A DNA stretch of 64,000 nt from Luzula sylvatica. Its lineage: Eukaryota; Streptophyta; Magnoliopsida; Poales; Juncaceae. Shown here one piece after another: positions 10,453 to 21,700 of this stretch. The stretch spans positions 18,626,414 through 18,690,413 of the forward strand of contig OX326958.1 in NCBI GenBank assembly GCA_946800325.1, in the 5' to 3' direction. Numbering within the stretch: position 1 is the first letter of the stretch; the number at the start of each line of letters is the position of its first letter. Under the pieces are notes generated by a model that was given only the letters and a program-made list of their open reading frames with translations, was not told where the DNA came from and did no database searches. The position numbers and the translations under genes were made by a program.

Positions 10453-12865
10453 CTAGGAGAGTACTCGCGCTACGCGACGAGGATATTAATTATGTTTTTC
10501 ATTATAATATAAAATACTTATAAATATGATGATATTGATAATATCATTTCCTAATATAATTATTTGAACTAATTTGTCTATGATTATGTATAATTTTTTC
10601 AATTATTTTACATTATGATGACAAAAGGTTTCATTTTCTTAATCAAGTAATAACACTTATATTAATGTGATTGTATAATAATAATATATGTGGTATATAA
10701 TGATTTTACAAAAAAATATTATAACAAATTATACATAGCACTAATCGAGAACATAGGAGGAAATCGTGACACGTGTCAATTTTTTTTTTATTTTCAATTG
10801 AAAAATTTATATTCTTCCCCAAATTTTACCCTAACATGCTCTATGTTCTAAGTTAATTTATTTAATTAACATGATAACGGGCACATGTTAACTATTAATT
10901 TAATACGTAATTAACATTAGTTCGAATTCATAAATTGAAATCATTATTAATGAATTTTTAATGATATGTTCTAATTATCACGTTAATTAAATACAATAGT
11001 ACAAATATGGAGAATACGGCGGATACATTTTGGAGGAAAGTAAAAACTTTTTTTTTAATATCAGTACACGAAATATTTTTTTATTTTTTATGAATCTCCA
11101 AAATGTACCTGCCGTATTCTTCGTATTTTTCTATTGCATTTAATTAACGTGATAATTATAACATATCATAAAAGATTCATTAATATTGATTCAAATTTAT
11201 AAATTCGAACTAATGTCAATTACGTATTAAATTAATAGCTAACATGTGTTAGTTATCATGTTAATTAAATATATTAACTTAGAACATAGAGCAAATCCCG
11301 CGCAACCATAACATGCTATATGTTCTAAGTTAATTTATTTAATTAACATGATAACTGACACATGTTAGCTATTAATTTAATACGTAATTAACATTAGTTC
11401 GAATTCATAAATTTAAATCAATATTAATGAATTTTTAATGATATGTTCTAATTATCACGTTAATTAAATGTAATAGTACAAATATGGAGAATACGGCGGG
11501 TACATTTTAGAGTAAAGTATTTTTTTTAAATATCAGTTGTACTGTTCATCAATAAAAAATATATAATATTTTATGAAGATTCAAAATGTACCAGTCGTAT
11601 TCTCCATATTTGTGCTATTGCATTTAATTAACGTGATAATTAGAACATCATTAAATATTCATTAATATTGATTCAAATTTATAAATTCGAACTAATGTCA
11701 AATACGTATTAAATCAATAGCTAACATATGTTAGTTACCATGTTAATTAAATATATTAACTTAGAACATAGAGCAAAACCCGCGCAATCGCGCGGGCACT
11801 ACGCTAGTATTATATCATTGTTGTTCACAATATTTCACACAATATCAAAAGTAAAAAATAATAATTCATACAACATACGTAGTAACATATCATTAACTAT
11901 CAAGTACTAATAATTTGTTATTGATTCAAAATGCAATGAAAATTATAAACAATATCAAACTTAATAGTGAAAGTAATTTAATAAAAAATATAAAAATTAT
12001 TTTAGCATAACATAAATTTATATTATTTTATGTCATATGATTTTTGTTAATTTTATATTTTTAAAAATAATATTACTATTTTGTAAGTGTCTACAAATTT
12101 AAGAAATTTTTTCGACGGATAAGCTTTTTTTTATTTCTATTATTTTTCAAAGAAAATAATATTAAATTTGTTTGATTAAAAACACAAATATAATCAACTT
12201 AGTTTATATGGTATTAGTATAGTTGTAATTTCTTGAAATAAATATTAATATTTAAAATTCTATTATGTAAATAAAATAATTAAAATTATATTTTTGTACA
12301 AATGTATTTTTTGCATTGTAGTTTTTACATAATATTTTTACAAATTCAAATTATGGAAAATAGTATGTATGAACTATGCAAATATGGATGTCAAAATAAA
12401 GAGAAAATTAAAACGAATATATTTGATGAATTTTTAAAGTTAAAATTCTAAAAATAATACTACTATATGTTGTATGTTTATAATATTAGTTATTAAGTTA
12501 TTAGTATTTCATATTTTAACTTTTTATCTTCCATTGCATTCGCATTTGATCATGTAGACTTATGTGAAATGATAAATAATCGAATAAACTTAGTCTACCA
12601 TGAACCTAACCAATAAAAATAGTCCACGTCATTTATATATGATGATTTGGATTTCTAAAAATCTTTAAAACATAGTGTAAAATAAGAGACACTTAAATGG
12701 CTACAAAGAAAAAATGTTTATATAAAACCAATGATTAATCAATGGTCTAAATTTTGCCACATATCATTATCAATGGTTATAATGAAAGTGATGATGTTAA
12801 AAAAAATGATGATGTGGCACAAAGAAATTGCAAAAAATTGGGTCCAAAATAAGGGTGTGGGTAAA
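10453..12865 (-). mobile_element. Helitron-like non-autonomous element, copy 2
   Basis: The minus-strand 3' end is at 10453: CTAG preceded by a GC-rich hairpin (about 10465-10482), with a host A on the plus-strand side. The 5' end, TTTACCCACACCC, is at 12865. Paralogous unit B shows the empty site at 25238/25239 (AAAAGCAA|TTAAAG), giving insertion between A and T without target duplication, as Helitrons do. It contains a nested element at 10729-11807; without it the length is about 1.34 kb. No transposase coding. Confidence 0.72.
10729..11807 (+). mobile_element. Nested Helitron-like element with tandem palindromes
   Basis: The 3' end has a perfect 7-bp hairpin, CCCGCGC/GCGCGGG (11779-11796), seven bases, then CTAG at 11804-11807 followed by T. 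Comparison with the host copies at 40814-43006 and 271-1664 places its left edge near 10729, after CAAA. Its body is four copies of a roughly 200-bp unit in alternating orientation, making two adjacent palindromes (about 10820-11310 and 11311-11790) with the motif GAGAATACGGCGG near their centres. No coding capacity. The left end lacks a canonical TC. Confidence 0.65.
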
Positions 12866-12944
12866 TTAAAGATTACAACGATGGGCCTAGACTTTTTTTA
12901 CTTTATGAAAATAGAGGGGCTCATAGGTTTTAGAATAAAAAAGA

Positions 12945-13428
12945 GACCATCTACAATACCTCCAATTTTCCCACAACATTATTTATATCCCTAATTAATG
13001 GTTAATTAGTATGGTAATTAACCAAGTGGCACTTTATTAACAGTTAATTTATATATAATTAAAATACATATATATTAACAATTCTTAATTAATATTAATT
13101 AATTGTTAATATGATATTCTTTTGTTAATGATCATGTTAATTAATCACCAATTAATGGTTAATTGATGATATAGAGGATGTGGTGCGGAAATGAGGGGGT
13201 ATGACATAATTATTAACAATTCTTAATTAACCAAGTGGTACTTCATTAACAGTTAATTAATACATAATTAAAATACAAATATATATTAACAATTCTTAAT
13301 TAATATTAATTAACTGTTAATCGGATGTTATTTTGTTAATAGCCATGTTAATTTATCACCAATTAATGGTTAATTGGTAATATAGAGATGTGGTGGGGAA
13401 ATGAGGGAATATGACATAATTATCCAAT
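12945..13428. mobile_element. Two tandem TTAATTAA-rich MITEs
   Basis: Two adjacent self-complementary segments (about 12950-13210 and 13205-13425) of the same family as 10121-10405. Each ends with a phrase like GTGGGGAAATGAGGG and TATGACATAATTAT. The same pair sits at 25330-25800 in the next unit, so the pair predates the segmental duplication. Confidence 0.55.
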
Positions 13429-13438
13429 AAACAATATG

Positions 13439-14472
13439 GGGGGATTCTTCAAAAACCCCCCAACTTTTCTGAAAAACCCCCTCTACTTTTAGAAAACCCC
13501 CTATCTTTTTTGCTTCTTCAAAAACCCCCTAACTTTTTTAGATTCTCTCAAAAACCCCCTATCTTTTTATTATGTTTTTTAAAAATTAACCATTATACTC
13601 TTTAGTTTTATTTTTTAAATTTCTATAATTTAATAAATAATGAATATATATTAAACTATTATAAAAAAATTAAAAATAAATAATACATGATATTATAATA
13701 TTATAATAAATAATATATAGTATTAAAATGTTATAATAAATAATATATTGATATTAAAATATAATTTTTAACAATTATTATAATATTATAATATTTTAAT
13801 ATCAATATATTATATAATATAATAATTTAATATATATGAATTATTTATTATAATATTTTAATATCATGCATTATTTATTTTTTATAATTTTATTGATATT
13901 AAAATATCAATAAAAATGTTATGATAATATAATATCATGCATTATTTATTTTTTATAATTTTATTGATATTAAAATATCAATAAAAATGTTATAATAATT
14001 TAATATGATATATTATTTATTGATATTAAAATATTATAATAAATAATACATAGATATTAAATTATTATAATAAATAATATATTGATATTAAAATATTATA
14101 ATAATTGTTGAAAATGATATTTTAATATCAATATATTATTTATTATAATATTTTAATACTATATATTATTTATTATAATATCATGTATTATTTATTTTTA
14201 ATTTTTTTTATAATAGTTTAATATATATTCATTATTTATTAAATTATAGAAATTTAAAAAATAAAACTAAAGGGTATAATGGTTATTTTTAAAAAAACAT
14301 AATAAAAAGATAGGGGGTTTTTGAGAGAATCTAAAAAAGTTAGGGGGTTTTTGAAGAAGCAAAAAATATAGGGGATTTTTGAGGGAATCTAAAAAAGATA
14401 GGGGGTTTTCTAAAAGTACAGGAGGTTTTTCAAAATTTTCAGAAAAGTTGGGGATTTTTTGAAGAATTCCCC
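13439..14472. mobile_element. Long foldback MULE-like MITE
   Basis: A 1034-bp element whose ends, GGGGGATTCTTC and GAAGAATTCCCC, are inverted repeats that extend almost through the whole element, meeting in an AT-rich centre near 13960. The outer arms carry repeated phrases such as AAAAACCCCCTA. It is flanked by 9-bp duplications AACAATATG (13430-13438) and AAAAATATG (14473-14481). The paralogous empty site AAAAATATG lies at 25803-25811. The 9-bp duplication and long arms suggest a Mutator-type element. No coding. Confidence 0.82.
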
Positions 14473-14481
14473 AAAAATATG

Positions 14482-14700
14482 TTTTACATTCTCGGATAGG
14501 CTACTGTTTTGGAATATGCCGTGGCATCTCTCATTCCAAACATGAAAAACCAATAAGCCAATTACCTGCTTGAGTTGAACCGAAGTTTGTGTCGAGAATA
14601 TAATCCTAAATGGGTCTGAAAAATTAAAATACCTCCAAGAATGCATATTTTCTTGTGATTGATTGTCCAAAAATAAAATTTCTACAATCGATAATCTACA
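14482..14700 (-). pseudogene. LINE ORF2 C-terminal relic
   Basis: The minus-strand frame contains FHVWNERCHGIFQNSSLSE, matching the region after the zinc-binding motif of LINE ORF2 (compare IYQIWLERCRRTFTNCAFSE in the LINE at 58.7-62.7 kb). The same relic is at about 25803-26005 in the next unit, so it was there before duplication. No other part of the LINE remains here. Confidence 0.6.
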
Positions 14701-16059
14701 GAAAAATGAATTTTAGTAAATTACTGTGTGCTGTGTAAAAATAATGAAGAAACAGTAACTCGACTATTAACTGGATGCTCTTATACGATGGGCCTAGACT
14801 ACTAAACTAGCTAAATACGTATGCTTCAATTTTTAATTGTTCAAGCCCACTGTCCTTTCCAAAAAATAATTAAATAAATAAAAAATCAGAGCAAGGAACA
14901 CCAATGCTTAATTTTTTCAATTTTTTTTTTAATTACCGGTTATTCTTTAAAATACATCTTAAGACCTCATTTTTACTTTTTTTTATATTTTATTTTAAAG
15001 CCGTGAGAATTATTAATTATCGAAATAGCACTGCGCATCGACAATTACATTAAAATATATTAAATGGACCAATCAATAATCTAGTGAACAAGACAAATCC
15101 AAAGCAAAAATTGAACAAAGAAGGTGGAAAAATTGAGGTCATAATTCTAGATTTGCTAATCAAAATCAGAGTTCAAAATCAGAGTTATGTGATTGACGCA
15201 TTCAAAATCACACAGAGTATTTCAGTTTAAAATGGAATACAACTTTTTTTTTTTTATGTGATTGACGCATTCAATAAGACTATCAGAGTTATGTGATTGA
15301 CACTATCAGAGTTGGTTTGAATAAGACTTTTATTTTATTTATTTTTTTATTGTTGAATTTTGATATGAATAATTGATATAATTATTGTACACTAATGAAA
15401 TAAAATGGAATAGTCACTATTCCATTCTTCTATTATTCTACATATCGCCGAACAATCCTGAGCAAACTAAATCAGTGTTTTTTTTTGTTCGTATGCCTCT
15501 TAGGAAGAAGAATTTACGAAATGCACCATTTATATATATAATTTTATGTTTTCCGATTAGTTTTACAGGTGAAAAGGAATATAATATACCAAAAGAATAC
15601 ATGAATATCCCAAAAGGCTTAAATATTAAGTTATTTTGAAAGGCCTAAATCCAATACAATAACTGAACAACAACTATTTCGATAAAAATGTTAAGCACTA
15701 TTTTTCCTAGCAACAACTGAATTCAATTTTGGTGCATTAATAACTTACCATTCGACCTATTCGATTATGATACGGTGAACATAAATTTTAAGCACTATTT
15801 TTTCTAGTAATGTGCGTTGCCAAACATAGCTAATTTTCTTTGTATGCTTGATGTTTAACTCCACTGAGATTTGGACACGCTTCCGTCCCAAAAAATAATC
15901 AATAATTCTATGATATATATGCGATCTAATAATTATTTTATGTATATACTTTCAAATACCGAGTTAAAAAAAATATGTATTGTACTGAGCAATATCGATT
16001 TAAAAACATGTATCATAGTTTTAAACCAAAAAAAAGTATTGCTATTGTATATCCGTAGG
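14700..16059. other. Spacer between units A and B, no gene seen
   Basis: Paralogous to 26700-27840, sharing several tracts such as TTATGTGATTGACGCATTC repeats near 15190-15300. No intact ORF or recognisable element. A stretch present at 26008-26690 in the other copy is absent here. Confidence 0.5.
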
Positions 16060-16490
16060 AACCAGAACCAGAAATGGCGCGATATGCAGCTATCATGCCT
16101 ACACATGATTGTGATGTGTTTTTCTATAACAACGTACCAAAAAAAACTACAAAATAGAAAAAGATTAGACAGGACAATACATTTAACGTGGTATCTCCCA
16201 AAGGAACTAGTCCACGGCCCGAACACCTCTCGGTGGAGATGGCCAGGTCGGCAGCCTGGCAACATCACTATTCCCTTTCTTTTTCTTTCCTTCCATCTTG
16301 GTGGAGAAACCCTAACAAGATTATTGATTTTGTCGTTATTATTACAATTAATAGCTCTCCACTTTACCTCTTATACATCTTATTCATTCTTTTTATTTGT
16401 CTCGGTATTAAAGGGGAAAAAACGCTATTATATGATAAATATTTGATCTCTTGTCCCGAAATGACTTTCTTCTTCTTATATATGTGAGAT
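16060..16490. repeat. Duplicated conserved block X, copy 2
   Basis: Homologous to 2598-2990 and 27840-28260, keeping the GC-richer core and the downstream GGTGGAGAAACCCTAACAAG phrase. The reading frames differ between copies, so coding is unlikely. Confidence 0.55.
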
Positions 16491-16836
16491 ACGAGAATAG
16501 CTCTGCCAAAAGAGAAGTAGACTTGTTAGTAATTTAATGAATTATGACTAAAATTAAGTAAATATTGTAGTTTTATGACTTGTTAAGTTGTATACAAAGG
16601 TATACCCATGGTGTTCCACGAAATTCTCGTTAGAGGAAAATAGTTGAGTAAGCCACTATTTTCCCTATTTAGCAAGAATCTAAGTATCACCATGCATCCA
16701 TATGACCATCAGTGATTAAATTTAACTAATAAAAAAGCAAGAATGAATTATAGTTAATTACCTGGTTTGGACAGTGTTACCATCGATCGATGCATGCCTT
16801 TGATCTCGATTACGCTATATAGCAGAATACATTCAT

Positions 16837-17540
16837 TTTTTTTGAATAAATAGGGAGGATGAGCTCCCTTAAATATATTAAAGCAGGATTTAATACATTA
16901 TTTTTGTGTTTTACATTAGATTATGTAAAAAACGAAAGAAGGTAAAAGCAAGAACTAGATGAGATTAGTTATCGGTTTTACAATCCGTGATCCTTTGTAT
17001 TGGGATAGAAGTAGCAGAAGAAGATTTGCCGGTGTCGCAGAGATTTTTTAACAGTGTCGCAACCAATTTGTACCCACGAAAATTATTTTGGCCGATGTTT
17101 TGGAGGCCGTATTTCGCTTGTTCCTAAAAACTCTTTCGTTGCGTTCTTTCCAAATTCCCCAAATTGCCGCAAGAACGAAGGTATCTATTTTGGTCTTTTC
17201 TTGCTTGCTACAGTTGCTTTGGTTTTCGATCCAAAAATCTGTGGTTGTGTCTTTCAAGACGAGCGATAAATTTAGGTGAGCCGATATATCATTCCAGACC
17301 CGTCAGGCATATGGACATTCCACCAAGAGATGATGTGCCGTTTCCTCTACCGCGTTACAATTCTTGCAACCTGGTACATTTGGCCAATTCCTTTTCCTTA
17401 AATTATCTCCGGTTAGTATTCTTCCAAGGCTTGCTAACCAACCGAAATTTTTTACCTTTATTGGGGCCTTAATTTTCCATTGTTTGGAGCCCCAATAGCT
17501 TTGTATGCCCGGATTTATGAGGAACCCGTAAGTTGCGGAG
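16837..17540 (-). mobile_element. 5'-truncated L1-type LINE
   Basis: A 704-bp insert flanked by the 15-bp duplication GCAGAATACATTCAT at 16822-16836 and 17541-17555, with an A tail (T run at 16837-16843) on the minus strand. Minus-strand frames encode the LINE zinc-binding region (WKIKAPIKVKNFGWLASLGR, CKNCNAVEETAHHLLVECPYA at 17303-17480) and the following IWGIWKERNERVFRNK (17048-17257). Only the end of ORF2 and the 3' UTR remain, typical of incomplete target-primed reverse transcription. Frameshifts separate the pieces. Its tail resembles that of the retroelement at 4858-5845. Confidence 0.85.
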
Positions 17541-17746
17541 GCAGAATACATTCATATAAACACATAATCACTACAACAGTAATCCAGGGAAATATAACTG
17601 CAAGGAAAATTGATGAAATGCTTCAGTTAGATTGTATATGATGATTAATTAGTTAAGAAAATAATTAGTCAAGCCCATTAATTAATTATCAATACGGTTG
17701 GGAATTTCTGATTTAATCTCAAAACATTTTTACATTATTTTTCAGA

Positions 17747-18323
17747 GGCGCAATTTCAGGTGTACCCCTGGAAAACATCAAAATTTCACATATACCCCTC
17801 AATAATATGAAATTTCATGAATAACCCTACAAACGTCTCAAAATATCATGGATGTCCCTTCCAAATCCTTCAAATATTATTATTACCCCTATAAAATTCT
17901 TAAAATATCACATATACCCCTATTATATCATTTAAAGACCATCAACGTATTTCTCATTGGTAATATGCCAATTACCTGATTTTTTAAATTATTTTTCTAT
18001 GATAACGAATAATTTTTTTCTCAAAAATAATATTTAAATCCATAAAAAATCAAATATTTTCAATTCTATCTCATAATTTCTTTCCAAAAATCATTGTTGA
18101 AATCAATACTATTCTCAAAATTTTAAGTAATTATTATATTTTATATAAAGGTAAAACGAAAAAATATTTTGAATGAAAAATTAACAAATTATTAAATAAA
18201 AGTTTAATTTAGGGCTATTCATGATATTTGAAGGATTTTCTAGGGGTATTTATGAAATTTCATGATTTTGAGGGGTATACATGAAATTATGATGTTTTGT
18301 AGGGGTACACATGAAATTCTGCC
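17747..18323. mobile_element. MULE-like MITE with long inverted repeats
   Basis: 577 bp with imperfect inverted ends (GGCGCAATTTCAGGTGTACC against GGCAGAATTTCATGTGTACC on the opposite strand), continuing inward as repeated phrases like ATACCCCT and AGGGGTAT. Flanking 9-bp duplications are TTTTTCAGA (17738-17746) and TTTTCTAGA (18324-18332); the paralogous empty site in unit A reads TTTTTTAGA near 3541. No coding. Confidence 0.78.
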
Positions 18324-18758
18324 TTTTCTAGATGATGAAAATTAGATAATAATTTGTAAAATGCAAAATACTCCTGAAAATTTCAACAGAAATGTTTATT
18401 TTTAATTAGTTTCAACATAACCACTACAACAATAATCCGGGAAAATATAACGGCAAGCACAATGGATGAAATGTTTTTGTTAAATTATTTATATAAAGGC
18501 GATAACGATCTATAAATTACTCTCAAATATTTTTACATTATTCTGGGATGCTGAAATTAGATAAGAATTTGTAACAACGCAAAAATACACCTGAAATTTT
18601 CAACAAATTTTTCTTTTAACTAGTAATTCCAAACATGAATTTATACATAAAACTTCTTTGGAAATATGGTGGAAATATTGAAGAATACAGATAAACATAC
18701 ATGCTGATTTAGAAATATTACCTTGTGTTGTCGTGAAGTGGCAAAGCAAATCTTTCAA
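18324..18758. other. 3' flank of CNL gene B
   Basis: Homologous to 3545-4236 of unit A but without the SINE. Non-coding. It leads directly into the stop codon of gene B. Confidence 0.5.
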
Positions 18759-21700
18759 TTAACGAACATATAACCATTTGATACTTGTTATGTCGTTGCA
18801 CTGCCTTTTTAACTTGTCACTGCAGTTATTGATATACAGTGATTCCAGGGATGGTGGGAGGCCATTTTCTGGCAAAGACTGGATACTTGGACAATTAACG
18901 ATTTCAAGAGCCTTGAGAGATGAAAGATTACACAATTGATTAGGCAATGAATTGAGGTTCTTGCAGCTCAAAAATTGAAGTATTTCGAGGGAGGTAAGGA
19001 GTCGAAGTGCTTTATCCTGCTCTTCTGTTAGGTCAACTATTCCACCATCTTGTAAACGTAAAAATTTAAGGGTTGATAATTGCTTGCAAATTGGAGCTGA
19101 CAGGAAGTTAGTATGACCCAAAGTAAGCTTCTCGACTAATACGGCAGACTCGTCTGTGTTCGGATTCTCCAGCCTAGTTACAGAGTTCAAAGCTACAAAA
19201 TGGGGGCATCCCATAATATACAAGTCCTCAAGTTGTGTGGGGAACAATAAGCCTTCTAATGACACGAGGTTTTCACAATTAAGAATTGAAAGTCTTTTCA
19301 AAGTTGAACATTGTGGGAGTTTCAAAGTGGTCAAACTTGGACTATCGATTATATTCATATGAAATAGAGAGGTTAATGGTGAAAGCAATGAAAATATTAT
19401 ATTGTCCGGCACTTTGTAAAGACTACAAATTTTCACGCCTGGTGGAAAGAGCCAACATTCATTCATCACGTCTTCATCGAAATTAGTTATAGATGATAAG
19501 AGATTTGAATTGCCTAAACGTAACTCCTGAATCGAGGTCAGTGCTCCAATGCCTTCTTTACTGGCAAAGATGAGATCCGAGCAGCCGTAAAACTGTAATT
19601 TCTTCAGAGTAGATTTTAAAAAATAAGGAATTTGCAACAATCCTTGATTATTAATTGGGTCTATCGAGGAGGATGCAGAATTAATGAAGCAAGATGTGGT
19701 AATGGAAACTACTTTCAAGGTCGTTATTTGTGGACAAGTAACTATATTCAATTCATAAAGGTTTGTCAGATTCAATAAAAGAATAGATAGTTGTTTTCCT
19801 GTAATATTGGATGCGTCGATCTCTAGGTGTTCCAACGACCGTGGCGAAAAGCTATTTTCGACACTTTGCTCATTTGGTTCAAACGATAAAAAAAGCTCGG
19901 GACAGCTTCCAATAGTTAACCTTTTTAAATTTACTAGTCCACACAAGCTCTCCCATGACAAATATCGAAGCTTCTCACATTTCCTTATTGTGAGATCATG
20001 CATATGGGGAAACCAATTTTTGCTCGTATCACCAGAAAAACTAAATTCAAAATTAAGAAACTCTGTTAATTCAGGACAATTTTCAATTGTTAATTTTTTC
20101 AAGCAATGAAATGCCTGCCATTGGTTGCTTCCTCTCCACTTCTCCAACTTGGGCATATCGTGTATCTTCATCTCTTCCAAAGCTCGAAATCCCATGTCCG
20201 CACCAGTGCCATAGAATGGTAGATTGATTTCTCTAACAGCAACCATATTCCGTAATTCCAATTTCTGTAGAGATAATAAATGACCAAGAGGAGGAAGTAT
20301 CTCCCATGCTTTGCAATTCTCTAAATAGAGCAATACTAAATAGTCCAAGGAATTTTCATTGACCAACCATGTGGGAGATGTGGCACCACCATACCCACCG
20401 ATAAGAAGTCGTTCGAGATTATAGTTTGGCCTGAGTCCTTCAAGGACATCTGCATCCATAGCTGGTTCGTATTCACCAGGCTCTCTATTCCAACATAAAT
20501 ACAAACTATTGAGGAATGACTTCTCTTCAAGTCTTGCCCCAACCGCCTCCTCCTTGCTTTCTACATTCTCTAAGTTGAATATCTTCAATAAACCTCTCAG
20601 CTTTATCAACAATCCTAGTTGTGCTATTTCAAATCCGCTTTCTTTCTTAACACGAAACTGACGTAATCTACGAAGTGCCGTTAGTTTTCCGACCCACGGT
20701 ATTTTACTATCGAACTTTGGACTTTTAGGCCCCCATAGGAAAGAGTTGTCTATATTTTCCTTCAACCCTCCTCGAATAATGTTATTGTTTATATCTATTA
20801 CTTCTAAATGATAGAGTTTATTTAGATTATTAAGCTCATCCCTTGGGATATCATTTCGTTGCAATGGCCAGCGATGAAGTTGTAAGTAACGAAGATGGAT
20901 GAATTCTGAAAAATTACATGCTAAAAGATCTACATCTCCGGACATTGTATATATTACTAGTACACGCAGACCTTTCAATCTCTTGAGAAAATCCTTTAGA
21001 GCAACAGCAAAATTTGAATTATACTTTCCAATTATAATTAAAGTACTCAGATTTTCGACTTGAAGATGTTTTTTAATATGTACTATATATTTTTCAAAAT
21101 TTCCACTAGGTATAGTTGAATTATGCAATATTGAGCTTAGATAAGTTTCGGTGATGATGGATAAATGACGAATAGTATTTGGGATGCCTATGTTTAAATT
21201 GTTTGAGTTAACAATTGCAAAGCAATCGTGTTGTGATACTATTTGTGCTAAATCATGCATTAGATCATGGATAACATAACGAGAATATTCGCCCTCATGA
21301 ACTTTTTCGAAGAAACCTGCATTTACTAAACTATCGAAATACATATTTCCTATATCCTCGATTGGTATGTTATTGTTATTTAGAAAAAAACCTTGGGCAA
21401 TCCACATATTAACCAATTCTTCTTTGTGGTAATCAAAGCCCTTATGGAATAGAGAACAAAATGAAAAACATCTTTGTAGGTGGAAAGGTAGAGATTCATA
21501 ACTTAGCCTCAGTGCTGACATGATATCATCAGGTCCGGTTTGAGATTTCCACTCCTCGTTATCCCTAACATTCCTCCAATAAATAACATTTGGATTTCTT
21601 TTTAACATTGCCCCGACCGTTTTTGCCGCTAATGGATAATTTGAAAGTTTTTTACAAATTTGTTCCCCAATTCTTTCTAAAATATCATGTTTTTCATATT

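Noticed and set aside
13580..14280. AT-rich palindromes as a possible replication origin or matrix attachment region
   Set aside because: Explained as the paired arms of a foldback transposon; no independent evidence of origin function.
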